Below the pieces are notes generated by a model. That model searched no databases, was not told where the DNA came from, and saw only the letters and a list, made by a program, of their open reading frames with translations. From Mycobacteriaceae bacterium (GTDB lineage: Bacteria > Actinomycetota > Actinomycetes > Mycobacteriales > Mycobacteriaceae): 10,188 nt of DNA. The stretch lies in NCBI GenBank assembly GCA_013362555.1, contig JABFVX010000106.1, positions 1-10,188 on the forward strand. Reading direction: 5' to 3'. Positions 1-6,029 of this stretch are shown one piece after another (position 1 is the stretch's first letter; every line of letters begins with the position of its first letter). A program made the position numbers and the translations under genes.

Positions 1-391
1 GGACTTGATCGAGGCGGGCAACACCTTCGAAGGCCTGCGGGTCTCGGTGGGCGACGGCGCACTGCGCAAGCCCCGGCACTGGTGGAAGCTGCGCGATCCG
101 TTCACCCCGTCGTGGGGCGAGCCGTACCTGCAGATCGCGCACCGGATGCTGGCCGCGGTCAACAAGGCGCGGGCGGAGGCCGCGGGCCACGAGGCGGTGC
201 TGGTGTCGCACCAGCTGCCGGTGTGGACGCTGCGCCGCTTCCTGGAGGGCAAGCGACTCTGGCACGACCCGCGGGCCCGGCAGTGCTCGCTGGCCTCGCT
301 GACCTCGCTGGTCTATCGCGGCGACACCCTCGTCGACATCGTCTACTCCGAGCCCGCGGGCAGCTCCGACCCCACGGTGACCGGCGCGTGA
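1..391 (+). CDS. Histidine phosphatase family protein (phosphoglycerate-mutase-like), C-terminal part
   Basis: This reading frame is open from the left edge (first full codon at 2-4), so the N-terminus, including the catalytic RHG motif, lies outside the window. About 129 residues are visible. The stretch VLVSHQLPVWTLRRFLEG carries the second conserved histidine of the family (the His of VSHQ; usually VSHG), and SWGEPY upstream probably holds the acidic general-acid region. The family removes phosphate from small metabolites or proteins through a phospho-histidine intermediate; the substrate here cannot be told. The stop codon overlaps the start of the next gene by four bases (GTGA), so the two are translationally coupled. 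A phosphatase of this type sits at the head of the ccs operon in M. tuberculosis (Rv0525, from memory), which supports the call. Its link to cytochrome maturation is unknown. Confidence 0.85.
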   Translation, partial: DLIEAGNTFEGLRVSVGDGALRKPRHWWKLRDPFTPSWGEPYLQIAHRMLAAVNKARAEAAGHEAVLVSHQLPVWTLRRFLEGKRLWHDPRARQCSLASLTSLVYRGDTLVDIVYSEPAGSSDPTVTGA

Positions 392-990
392 AGAAGGCGG
401 TCGCGGCGTTGGCGGTGCTGCTGTTCGGCGCCGCGGCGGCGGCCTGCGCCACCGGCAAGGACGCGGTCGCCCAGGGCGGCACGTTCCAGTTCGTCTCACC
501 TGGCGGCAAGACGGAGATCTTCTACGACCCGCCCGCAAGCCGCGGGACGGTGGGCGACCTGCGCGGGCCGAGTCTGACCGAGCCACGGAAGGTCCTCTCG
601 CTCCACGACTTCGACGGCAAGGTCGTGGTGCTCAACCTCTGGGGCCAGTGGTGCGGACCGTGCCGCGGCGAGGTCGGCTACCTGGAGTCGGTCTACCAGC
701 ACACCAAGGACTCGGGGGTGGCGTTCCTCGGCATCGACGTGCGCGAGACTTCGCCCGACAAGGCCCGCGACTTCGTCCTCGACAATCACGTGAGCTACCC
801 GTCCGTCTACGACCCCGCCATGCGCAGCCTGGTGGCCCTCGGCGGCCGGTTCCCGACCAGCGTCATCCCCACCACGCTGGTGCTCGACCGCAAACACCGT
901 GTCGCCGCCGTCTTCCTGCGCGCCGTCACCGTCACCGATCTGGAACCCGTCGTCAAACGCGTCGCCGCCGAGGACTCCCCGCATGCCTGA
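388..990 (+). CDS. TlpA/ResA-like thioredoxin lipoprotein for cytochrome c maturation
   Basis: This is a 200-aa exported thiol-disulfide oxidoreductase. The start is the GTG at 388, which overlaps the phosphatase stop and gives a sensible N-terminus: KK, a hydrophobic stretch, then a lipobox AAAC with the lipidated cysteine at residue 20. A thioredoxin fold follows from about residue 60. The active site WCGPC has Cys89 and Cys92, and the cis-proline loop is at IPTT (Pro161). Proteins of this family sit on the outer face of the membrane and reduce the CXXCH cysteines of apocytochrome c before heme attachment, drawing electrons from CcdA. The neighbours ccdA, resB and ccsB make that role very likely here. 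Unlike the other joints in the cluster, the gap to ccdA is 102 bp and contains a large palindrome (1014-1068). Confidence 0.93.
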   Translation: MKKAVAALAVLLFGAAAAACATGKDAVAQGGTFQFVSPGGKTEIFYDPPASRGTVGDLRGPSLTEPRKVLSLHDFDGKVVVLNLWGQWCGPCRGEVGYLESVYQHTKDSGVAFLGIDVRETSPDKARDFVLDNHVSYPSVYDPAMRSLVALGGRFPTSVIPTTLVLDRKHRVAAVFLRAVTVTDLEPVVKRVAAEDSPHA

Positions 991-1013
991 GAGTGTTGCG
1001 CGCGCTCCCGAAG

Positions 1014-1068
1014 CCTCCAGAATGACCCGTGAAGTGCGCTGGGCGCACGTCACGGGTCATTCCGGAGG
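1014..1068. repeat. Dispersed palindrome, copy 1 (tlpA-ccdA gap)
   Basis: This is a 55-bp imperfect palindrome. The arms are 1014-1039 and 1043-1068, with a TGG loop at 1040-1042. The 26-bp stem has two mismatches (A1019 opposite C1063; A1033 opposite the G at 1049). It begins 24 bp after the tlpA stop. Its core, GTGCGC-TGG-GCGCACGTCACGGG, and its outer edge, TTCCGGAGG, recur at 4448-4496 and 5413-5455. As RNA it would form a very stable hairpin and could end or weaken transcription between tlpA and ccdA. It lacks a U-tract. Its sequence identity to the other copies suggests a repeat family rather than independent terminators. Confidence 0.9.
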
Positions 1069-1092
1069 ATCCGATCCGGTGGGAGTGCGTCG

Positions 1093-1896
1093 GTGATCGA
1101 GGCGAGTGTCGGGTCGTCGTTCCAGGAGGCGGCGGCGTCGGGTCCGCTGGCGCTGGCGGTGGGCGCATGTCTGCTGGCGGGGCTGGTGTCGTTCGCGTCG
1201 CCGTGCGTGGTGCCGCTGGTGCCGGGATACCTGTCCTACCTCGCCGGCGTCGTGGGGGCCGCCGCGCCGCCGGTGACGGCCGTCGAGGCCGAGACGTCGG
1301 CGCGGGCCGGGCGACTGCGGGTGGTGGGCGCGGCCGCGTTGTTCGTGGCCGGCTTCACTGTGGTGTTCGTGCTCGCCAGCGCGTCGGTGTTCGGCATCGT
1401 GTCGACGCTGAGCGTGAATCGTGAAGTGCTGCAGCGCGTCGGCGGCGTGGTGACGATCCTGATGGGGCTGGTGTTCGTCGGGTTCGTCCCGGCGCTGCAG
1501 CGCGACACCCGGATGGAGCCGCGCAGGCTGGCGGGCCTGGTCGGCGCGCCGCTGCTCGGGGCGGTGTTCGCGCTGGGGTGGACGCCGTGCCTGGGGCCCA
1601 CCCTGGCCGGAGTGATGTCGGTGGCCGCGGGCACCCAAGGCGCCACCGCCGCGCGCGGCGTGCTGCTCATCGTCGCCTACTGCCTCGGGCTCGGGCTCCC
1701 GTTCGTGATCCTTGCGTTCGGCTCTGCCGGCGCGCTGCGCTGGGTGGGCTGGCTGCGCCGCAACACTCGCGCCATCCAGGTCTTCGGCGGCCTGCTGTTG
1801 GTCGCTGTCGGGATCGCCCTCGTCACCGGTGTCTGGGACCTGTTCGTGGGTTGGGTCCGGGACGCCTTCGTCTCGAACGTGGAGCTTCCGATATGA
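1093..1896 (+). CDS. ccdA: Cytochrome c biogenesis protein CcdA (membrane thiol reductant transporter)
   Basis: This 267-aa integral membrane protein belongs to the DsbD/CcdA family. It carries electrons from cytoplasmic thioredoxin across the membrane to the exported TlpA-like protein. The two membrane-embedded redox cysteines are visible in their family motifs: Cys38 in SFASPCVVPLVPGYLSYLAG and Cys166 in LGWTPCLGPTLAGVM. About six hydrophobic helices can be traced (roughly residues 18-35, 79-103, 115-133, 150-177, 187-211 and 226-248). The GTG at 1093 is chosen because GGGAG at 1081-1085 lies 7 nt upstream and the product starts just before helix 1. The 3' end overlaps the resB start (ATGA, 1893-1896), indicating coupled translation. 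Length is typical for actinobacterial CcdA. Confidence 0.95.
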   Translation: MIEASVGSSFQEAAASGPLALAVGACLLAGLVSFASPCVVPLVPGYLSYLAGVVGAAAPPVTAVEAETSARAGRLRVVGAAALFVAGFTVVFVLASASVFGIVSTLSVNREVLQRVGGVVTILMGLVFVGFVPALQRDTRMEPRRLAGLVGAPLLGAVFALGWTPCLGPTLAGVMSVAAGTQGATAARGVLLIVAYCLGLGLPFVILAFGSAGALRWVGWLRRNTRAIQVFGGLLLVAVGIALVTGVWDLFVGWVRDAFVSNVELPI

Positions 1897-3479
1897 CCGC
1901 CCGGAGCCCGGTAGGCAGAGGCGCCGCGCTCGTGCGCAACACCTGGCGCGGGCTCACCAGCATGCGCACCGCGCTGATGCTGTTGTTTCTGCTGGCGCTG
2001 GCCGCGATTCCCGGCGCCCTGCTGCCGCAGCGCAGCCTCAACGAATCCAAGGTCGCCGAATACATCGCCAAGCGGCCCACCCTGGGGCCGTGGATGGACC
2101 GGCTCGAGCTGTTCGACGTGTTCGGCAGCTTCTGGTTCACCGCCGTCTACGTCCTGCTGTTCATCTCGCTGGTGGGCTGCATTCTGCCGCGCTGCCTGGA
2201 CCACTACCGCGCGTTGCGCACGCCGCCGGCGCCTGCGCCGCGCAACCTCGCCCGGCTGCCGCACCACTGGTCCGGCGCCGTCGACGCGGACCCGCGCCAG
2301 ACGCTCGACCACGCCCGCGCGCGCCTGCGCGGCTGGCGAATCACCGAGCGCACCGGCGACGACGGTCAGCTGAGCTTGTCGGCGGAAAAGGGATATCTGC
2401 GCGAGGTCGGCAACTTGGTATTCCACTTGGCGCTGGTGGGGTTGTTGGTGGCGCTGGCGGTGGGCAAGCTGTTCGGCTACGAGGGCAACGTGATGGTGAT
2501 CGCGAACGGGCCCGGGATCTGTTCCACCTCGCCCGCTGCTTTCGACTCGTTCCGCGCGGGCAATGTGCAGAACGGCACCGGCCTCACCCCGGTTTGCGTG
2601 CGGGTCAAGGACTTCGCGGCCGACTACTTGGACAGCGGCCAAGCCAAGATGTTCACCGCACACATCGACTACCAGGCAGGCGCGGATCTCGCGGGCAACG
2701 CCTGGCGCCCGGACACTCTCCAGGTGAACCACCCGCTGCGGGTCTCCGGCGACCGCATCTACCTGCAGGGCCACGGTTACGCCCCGACGTTCACCGTGAC
2801 TTTCCCGGACGGCCGAACCCGCACGGAGACCGTCGAATTCCGTCCGGACGACGCCACCACGTTCCTGTCCAGCGGCGTGCTGCGGATCGACCCGCCGGGC
2901 GGCATGTACTCGACTGACGCGGAGCGTCGCAAACACCAGATCGCTATCGAGGGCCTCTTCGCGCCGACCGCCTTCCTGCACGGGTCGCTGCTGTCGTCGA
3001 GCTACCCGGCGATGACCGACCCGGCGGTGGCCGTGGACGTCTACGTCGGCGACACCGGGCTCGACAGCGGCAAGCCGCAGAATCTGTTCGCGCTGGATCC
3101 GGCGCTGGTCGAGACCGGCAGGCTCGCGAAACAGGCCAGAGTCAACCTTCGGCCCGGGCAGAGCACCACGCTGAAAGACGGTGTCAAGGTCACGTTCGAC
3201 GGCGCGGAGCAGTTCGTGAATCTCCAGTTCTCGCACGACCCGGCGCAGGGCTGGGTGCTGGCCAGTGCCCTCACCATGATGGGCGGGCTGCTCGGATCGC
3301 TGCTGATCCGCAGGCGGCGGATCTGGATCCGGGTGGTCGGGGACCAGGAACGACGCTCGGTAGTAGAGTTGGGTGGCCTCGCCCGCACCGACCACGCGGG
3401 CTGGGGCGACGAATTCGATCGGCTGCGGACTCGGCTCATCGCAGGCATCACCGCTGAGGAGAGCACAGATGCACACTGA
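1893..3479 (+). CDS. resB: Cytochrome c biogenesis protein ResB (heme export/ligation subunit)
   Basis: This 528-aa System II subunit works with CcsB in heme export and attachment to apocytochrome c. The ATG at 1893 overlaps the ccdA stop; the long in-frame extension upstream lies inside ccdA and is not used. The layout is typical of ResB: TM1 at about 28-45, followed by LPQRSLNES; TM2 at about 82-98; and TM3 at about 173-192 (EVGNLVFHLALVGLLVAL), which contains His178, probably the conserved heme-related histidine. A large outside domain spans about 200-450, and TM4 lies at about 456-472, ending in an RRRR stop-transfer. Cys210 and Cys235 in the outside domain could form a disulfide; this is inference. 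The length matches the mycobacterial homologue as I recall it (about 529 aa). Its 3' end overlaps ccsB by 11 bp. Confidence 0.94.
   Translation: MTARSPVGRGAALVRNTWRGLTSMRTALMLLFLLALAAIPGALLPQRSLNESKVAEYIAKRPTLGPWMDRLELFDVFGSFWFTAVYVLLFISLVGCILPRCLDHYRALRTPPAPAPRNLARLPHHWSGAVDADPRQTLDHARARLRGWRITERTGDDGQLSLSAEKGYLREVGNLVFHLALVGLLVALAVGKLFGYEGNVMVIANGPGICSTSPAAFDSFRAGNVQNGTGLTPVCVRVKDFAADYLDSGQAKMFTAHIDYQAGADLAGNAWRPDTLQVNHPLRVSGDRIYLQGHGYAPTFTVTFPDGRTRTETVEFRPDDATTFLSSGVLRIDPPGGMYSTDAERRKHQIAIEGLFAPTAFLHGSLLSSSYPAMTDPAVAVDVYVGDTGLDSGKPQNLFALDPALVETGRLAKQARVNLRPGQSTTLKDGVKVTFDGAEQFVNLQFSHDPAQGWVLASALTMMGGLLGSLLIRRRRIWIRVVGDQERRSVVELGGLARTDHAGWGDEFDRLRTRLIAGITAEESTDAH
3456..3463 (+). promoter_or_regulatory. 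Ribosome binding site of ccsB
   Basis: GAGGAGAG lies inside the end of resB, 5 nt before the ATG at 3469. It decides the ccsB start against an in-frame upstream start at 3373 that would add 32 residues encoded wholly within resB. Confidence 0.75.
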
Positions 3480-4440
3480 CCAGACCTTGGCGGGGTTCAG
3501 CGACCTGGCGTTCCGGTCCGCGTTCGCCGTCTACTTCCTGGCGCTGGTGCTGCTGGTCGGCCAGTTCGCCGGCCGGCAGGTCCGCAAATCCGCCGACGCC
3601 GAGGTGCGCGAGCTGGTGGCCGCGGGCGGCGGGCCCGGCGCCGAGCCGGAGTCGGAGCCGGACGCCGAGACCGCACCGCTGTCCGAGCGGCTCGGCAACA
3701 TGGGCGCGTCGGTGCTCGTGGTGGCCATTGCGCTGCACCTGGCCTCGATTGTGCTGCGCGGGTTCGCCGTGCACCGATTCCCGCTCGGGAACATGTACGA
3801 GTTCGTGACGATGGCCTGTGCGGCCGCGGTGCTCGTCGGCGGAATTTTCCTGCGCGGGCAGCAGTTCCGCGCGATGTGGGTCTTTCTGCTTACCCCGGTG
3901 CTGGTGTTGTTGTTCCTGGCCGCGACCGTCCTTTACGCGAAGGCCGCGCCGGTGGTACCCGCGCTCCAGTCGTATTGGCTGCCGATCCACGTGACCGTGG
4001 TCAGCACCGGCAGCGGCGTTTTCCTCGTCGCGGGCGTCGCCAGTCTGCTGTTCTTGCTGCGCCTGCGCCAACCCGAAGGCCAGGAGGCCCCGGGACCGCT
4101 CGGCGCCCTGGCCCGCAGGCTCCCCGACGCCGCAACGCTGGACCGAATCGCCTACCGCACCACCATCATCGGCTTCCCGATTTTCGGTGCGGGCGTCATC
4201 CTCGGCGCGATTTGGGCCGAGGCGGCGTGGGGCCGCTTCTGGGGCTGGGACCCGAAGGAGACGGTGTCCTTCATAGCCTGGGTCATCTACGCCGCCTACC
4301 TCCACGCCCGCGCCACCACCGGATGGCGCGACACGAAGGCCGCCTGGATCAATGTCGCGGCCTTCACGGCCATGCTCTTCAACCTGTTCATCATCAACAT
4401 GGTGGTGAGCGGCCTCCACAGCTACGCCGGGCTCAACTAA
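3469..4440 (+). CDS. ccsB: Cytochrome c biogenesis protein CcsB (CcsA-type WWD heme-handling protein)
   Basis: This 323-aa polytopic membrane protein belongs to the CcsA/CcmF/CcmC heme-handling family; it is called CcsB in the bacterial naming scheme and CcsA in M. tuberculosis. The tryptophan-rich WWD heme-binding motif is plain at residues 254-261 (WGRFWGWD, followed by PKETVSFIAW). His174 (LPIHVTV) and His317 (GLHSYAG) are the likely outer heme-ligand histidines on either side of it. TM1 (about 15-33) is followed by a Gly- and acid-rich linker (about 45-75: AAGGGPGAEPESEPDAETAP), then about seven further helices. The start is the ATG at 3469 with a good RBS. Together with ResB it forms the System II synthetase that passes heme outward and joins it to CXXCH. 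A palindrome begins 8 bp after the stop. Confidence 0.95.
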   Translation: MHTDQTLAGFSDLAFRSAFAVYFLALVLLVGQFAGRQVRKSADAEVRELVAAGGGPGAEPESEPDAETAPLSERLGNMGASVLVVAIALHLASIVLRGFAVHRFPLGNMYEFVTMACAAAVLVGGIFLRGQQFRAMWVFLLTPVLVLLFLAATVLYAKAAPVVPALQSYWLPIHVTVVSTGSGVFLVAGVASLLFLLRLRQPEGQEAPGPLGALARRLPDAATLDRIAYRTTIIGFPIFGAGVILGAIWAEAAWGRFWGWDPKETVSFIAWVIYAAYLHARATTGWRDTKAAWINVAAFTAMLFNLFIINMVVSGLHSYAGLN

Positions 4441-4447
4441 CAACCCT

Positions 4448-4496
4448 CCAGAATGACCCGTGACGTGCGCCCAGCGCACGTCACGGGTCATTCTGG
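4448..4496. repeat. Dispersed palindrome, copy 2 (after ccsB)
   Basis: This is a perfect inverted repeat. The arms 4448-4470 and 4474-4496 are 23 bp with no mismatch, around a CCA loop (4471-4473). It starts 8 bp after the ccsB stop. The loop and the outer flank (GAGGG on the left when read on the minus strand) show that it is inverted relative to copies 1 and 3, whose loops are TGG. It is probably the end of the ccs transcription unit in RNA terms, although no U-tract follows. Confidence 0.92.
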
Positions 4497-4504
4497 TGAG
4501 GGTT

Positions 4505-4528
4505 GGGGCTAGGGTTGGGTATATGGGG
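4505..4528 (+). promoter_or_regulatory. Possible leaderless promoter with overlapping G-quadruplex motif
   Basis: TAGGGT at 4510-4515 fits the actinobacterial -10 pattern TAnnnT and sits 7 nt before the ATG at 4523. There is no convincing Shine-Dalgarno sequence at the usual distance, so the propeller mRNA may be leaderless. No good -35 box is visible. The same stretch contains four G-runs (4505-4508, 4512-4514, 4517-4519, 4525-4528) with loops of 3, 2 and 5 nt, which meets the usual G-quadruplex pattern on the + strand. Both readings are inference. Confidence 0.4.
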
Positions 4529-5419
4529 AGTGCACGAACACTGTTGGCGGCCATGATCGTTGCCGCGGGGGCGGTCGGGTTTGCGGTGGGAGGGCAGGCC
4601 GGGGCGCAGACCGCGTGCGGTCCGGCCTGGCGGCAGGAGACCGTGCTGGCCGGGCGGGGCGAGCTGGAGAACCTCGCGCCGGACGAGCACGGCGGCGTGT
4701 ACTTCGGCGAGCTCGCGAAGGGCGTCCACCACGTCGACGCGCAGGGTCGGGTCCGGGAGATCGCGCCTGCCGATGTGCAGGCGACCGGCATGCAGCTCTC
4801 CGGTACCGCGCTGTATGTCCTTGGGGCCCTGGGGCCGCAGGGCGGCGCGCTGTGGAAGATCGACACCGTCACCGGTGTGCGTACGCGAGTAGTCACGGGG
4901 TTGGCGGGGCCGAACGGCTTGCTGCGGCTCCCCGACGGCGACTTTCTCATGACTCGGCCCGGATTCGGCGACCAGGCGGGTCCGCCGACCGGCATCGCCC
5001 GCTTCCACCCGGGGGACCGCACCGCCCGGGAGTGGGCGCCGCCGCTGTTCAGCGACGGGATCGCACTGAGCGAGGACCACCGGGCAATCTACACCAGCAA
5101 TATCGTGACCGGCCAGATTCTGCGAGTGCCGCTCGACGACCCCCGGCACTGGACCGTGGTGGCGCGACTGCCCGGAATCCTGCCCGGCCCCGATGATCTC
5201 GCGGTGACCAAGCGGGGCGACATCCTCGCGACCGGGCACGTCGACGGGAACATCTACCGGATCAACGCCCGCACCGGCCAAACCTGCGTGATCGCAAGCG
5301 GCCTCGGACTGGGCTGGGTCGGGCCGAGTTCGGTCCGCATCGGACCGGACGGTCGCGGATGGGTGCTGTGGCTCACCGATTTCGACGGCACCCTACGCCG
5401 CTTGCGGCCGCCCCCGTGA
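4523..5419 (+). CDS. Secreted SMP-30/gluconolactonase-like beta-propeller protein
   Basis: This 298-aa protein has a signal peptide: SART, a hydrophobic stretch at about 7-24, and likely cleavage after AGA at residue 28. The mature part has repeated blade-like motifs: LPDGDFLMT (about 136-144), SDGIALSEDHRAIYTSN (177-193), PDDLAVTKRGDILATGHVDGNIYRIN (223-248) and VRIGPDGRGWVLW (271-283). These match the SMP-30/gluconolactonase/LRE and strictosidine-synthase type six-bladed propeller. Candidate metal ligands are Glu49, Asn131 and Asp224/225; the usual second Asn of PNGIALS is Asp178 here, so lactonase activity is uncertain. Cys32 and Cys255 could form a disulfide. The ATG at 4523 is preferred because a longer in-frame start would be read from inside the palindrome. 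The gene lies between palindromes 2 and 3, and its stop codon is inside copy 3. The substrate is unknown. Confidence 0.8.
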   Translation: MGSARTLLAAMIVAAGAVGFAVGGQAGAQTACGPAWRQETVLAGRGELENLAPDEHGGVYFGELAKGVHHVDAQGRVREIAPADVQATGMQLSGTALYVLGALGPQGGALWKIDTVTGVRTRVVTGLAGPNGLLRLPDGDFLMTRPGFGDQAGPPTGIARFHPGDRTAREWAPPLFSDGIALSEDHRAIYTSNIVTGQILRVPLDDPRHWTVVARLPGILPGPDDLAVTKRGDILATGHVDGNIYRINARTGQTCVIASGLGLGWVGPSSVRIGPDGRGWVLWLTDFDGTLRRLRPPP

Positions 5420-5455
5420 CGTGCGCTGGGCGCACGTCACGGGTCATTCTGGAGG
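5413..5455. repeat. Dispersed palindrome, copy 3 (overlaps a stop codon)
   Basis: The inner arms 5413-5426 and 5430-5443 (14 bp, perfect) surround a TGG loop at 5427-5429. The right flank TCATTCTGGAGG (5444-5455) matches the outer right arm of copy 1 with one difference, but the matching outer left arm is absent, so this copy is one-sided. The TGA stop of the propeller gene (5417-5419) is part of the left arm. The orientation is the same as copy 1. Confidence 0.9.
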
Positions 5456-5492
5456 AAGGAAGACTCCCGGCGGAGGAGGACGGGGTCCGAAT

Positions 5493-5539
5493 ACGATTCA
5501 TCCCGAGGTGGCTTGTGGGCACCTCGGGAGAGGAATCGT
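5493..5539. terminator. Probable bidirectional terminator between the propeller gene and bldC
   Basis: This two-part hairpin has an outer stem ACGATTC (5493-5499) pairing with GAATCGT (5533-5539). The inner stem CCCGAGGTG (5502-5510) pairs with CACCTCGGG (5520-5528) around a 9-nt loop. It lies between two convergent genes and ends 5 bp before the bldC stop, so it can serve both. Neither side has a U-tract, as is common for actinobacterial hairpin terminators. Its sequence is unrelated to the dispersed palindrome. Confidence 0.65.
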
Positions 5540-5544
5540 CCGCG

Positions 5545-5760
5545 TCAGCGGTTCGGGTTGGCTTCAGTCGTGAGGGACTGGAGCAGCCGCATCACTTCCG
5601 ACTCCTTGAACCGGCGGTGGCCACCCGGCGTGCGCAGCGAACCGAGCCTGCCTGCGTGGGCCCACCGAGTCACGGTCTTGGGGTCGACGTGGAACATGGC
5701 AGCGACCTGGCCCGGCGTCAACAGCGGCTCCTGGGTGCCGCGAACGGCGAATGCAGTCAT
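5545..5760 (-). CDS. bldC: BldC-family MerR-like DNA-binding regulator
   Basis: This 71-aa protein consists almost only of a winged MerR-type helix-turn-helix domain. LLTPGQVAAMFHVDPKTVTRWAHAGRLGSLRTPGGHRRFKESEVMRLL spans about residues 13-60, with the recognition helix around DPKTVTRWAHAG and the wing at TPGGHRRF. This is very close to Streptomyces BldC (about 68 aa), a developmental regulator that binds AT-rich direct repeats head to tail. The ATG at 5760 follows a strong GGAGGAGG. The short tail (SLTTEANPNR) is poorly conserved as far as I can judge. BldC has no effector domain and acts through DNA occupancy. The AT-rich DNA at about 5840-5940 upstream could hold its own binding sites (inference). 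It converges on the propeller gene and is divergent from the DUF4229/cds1 unit. Confidence 0.92.
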   Translation of the reverse strand: MTAFAVRGTQEPLLTPGQVAAMFHVDPKTVTRWAHAGRLGSLRTPGGHRRFKESEVMRLLQSLTTEANPNR

Positions 5761-5769
5761 TTCTTTCGT

Positions 5770-5777
5770 CCTCCTCC
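5770..5777 (-). promoter_or_regulatory. Strong Shine-Dalgarno of bldC
   Basis: On the minus strand this reads GGAGGAGG, 9 nt before the bldC ATG. It shows that the bldC mRNA has a 5' leader, unlike several other genes in the window. Confidence 0.8.
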
Positions 5778-6015
5778 GGTTGCTTCGTGCAGGGAGTTGT
5801 ACGGCTACACGACTATCGTCCCATTGCTACCCCCGGGTACTCGAATGATGTATTGGAAGTAAAGTAGAAGTAATGGACAAAAGGGACATTTCGTCCTTTG
5901 TGTCAAACAATCGCGTTCAGCCTTTTAATACCGGATCACTCAATATGGATGGCGGCGTTCGCGGGCGGGCCGCGCGGTCATCCGGACTGTCGTCCGGGGC
6001 GGTGGCCGGCGCCGC

Positions 6016-6021
6016 TAAGCT
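6016..6021 (+). promoter_or_regulatory. Possible -10 box of a leaderless promoter for the DUF4229/cds1 unit
   Basis: TAAGCT fits TAnnnT and lies 8 nt before the GTG at 6030, where no Shine-Dalgarno sequence is present. This spacing would put the transcription start at or next to the start codon. There is no clear -35 box. Confidence 0.4.
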
Positions 6022-6029
6022 GGCCTTCC

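Larger units (their letters stand above)
5761..6029. other. Divergent regulatory gap with an AT-rich patch
   Basis: I see no gene in these 269 bp. The stretch from about 5840 to 5945 is clearly AT-richer than the rest of the window. It holds GAAGTAA twice (5856-5862 and 5867-5873), 11 bp apart and in the same orientation. It also holds an imperfect 12-bp inverted repeat (5876-5887 with 5893-5904, 10 of 12 paired) and a TTTTAATA run at 5923-5930. Next to the coding side of the + genes is a CCGGAC-TGTC-GTCCGG hairpin (5982-5997). The bldC promoter should lie here, but I cannot place its -10 and -35 securely. Confidence 0.6.

Noticed and set aside
496..1053. A long open frame on the minus strand opposite tlpA, and similar ones opposite resB, ccsB and cds1
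   Set aside because: They are mirror frames of GC-rich genes. Their products have no recognisable domains, and the + strand products are clear family members.
4460..4522. A longer start for the propeller protein inside palindrome copy 2
   Set aside because: It would put 21 repeat-encoded residues before a well-formed signal peptide, and the same translated repeat stretch appears in other chance frames at the other copies.
1014..5455. CRISPR array formed by the repeated palindromes
   Set aside because: The three copies are 0.9-3.4 kb apart, in both orientations, with genes rather than short spacers between them.
4448..5455. Insertion sequence bounded by terminal inverted repeats around the propeller gene
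   Set aside because: No transposase is encoded, and each repeat is itself a complete or partial palindrome that also occurs alone at 1014-1068, so a simple transposon end is unlikely.
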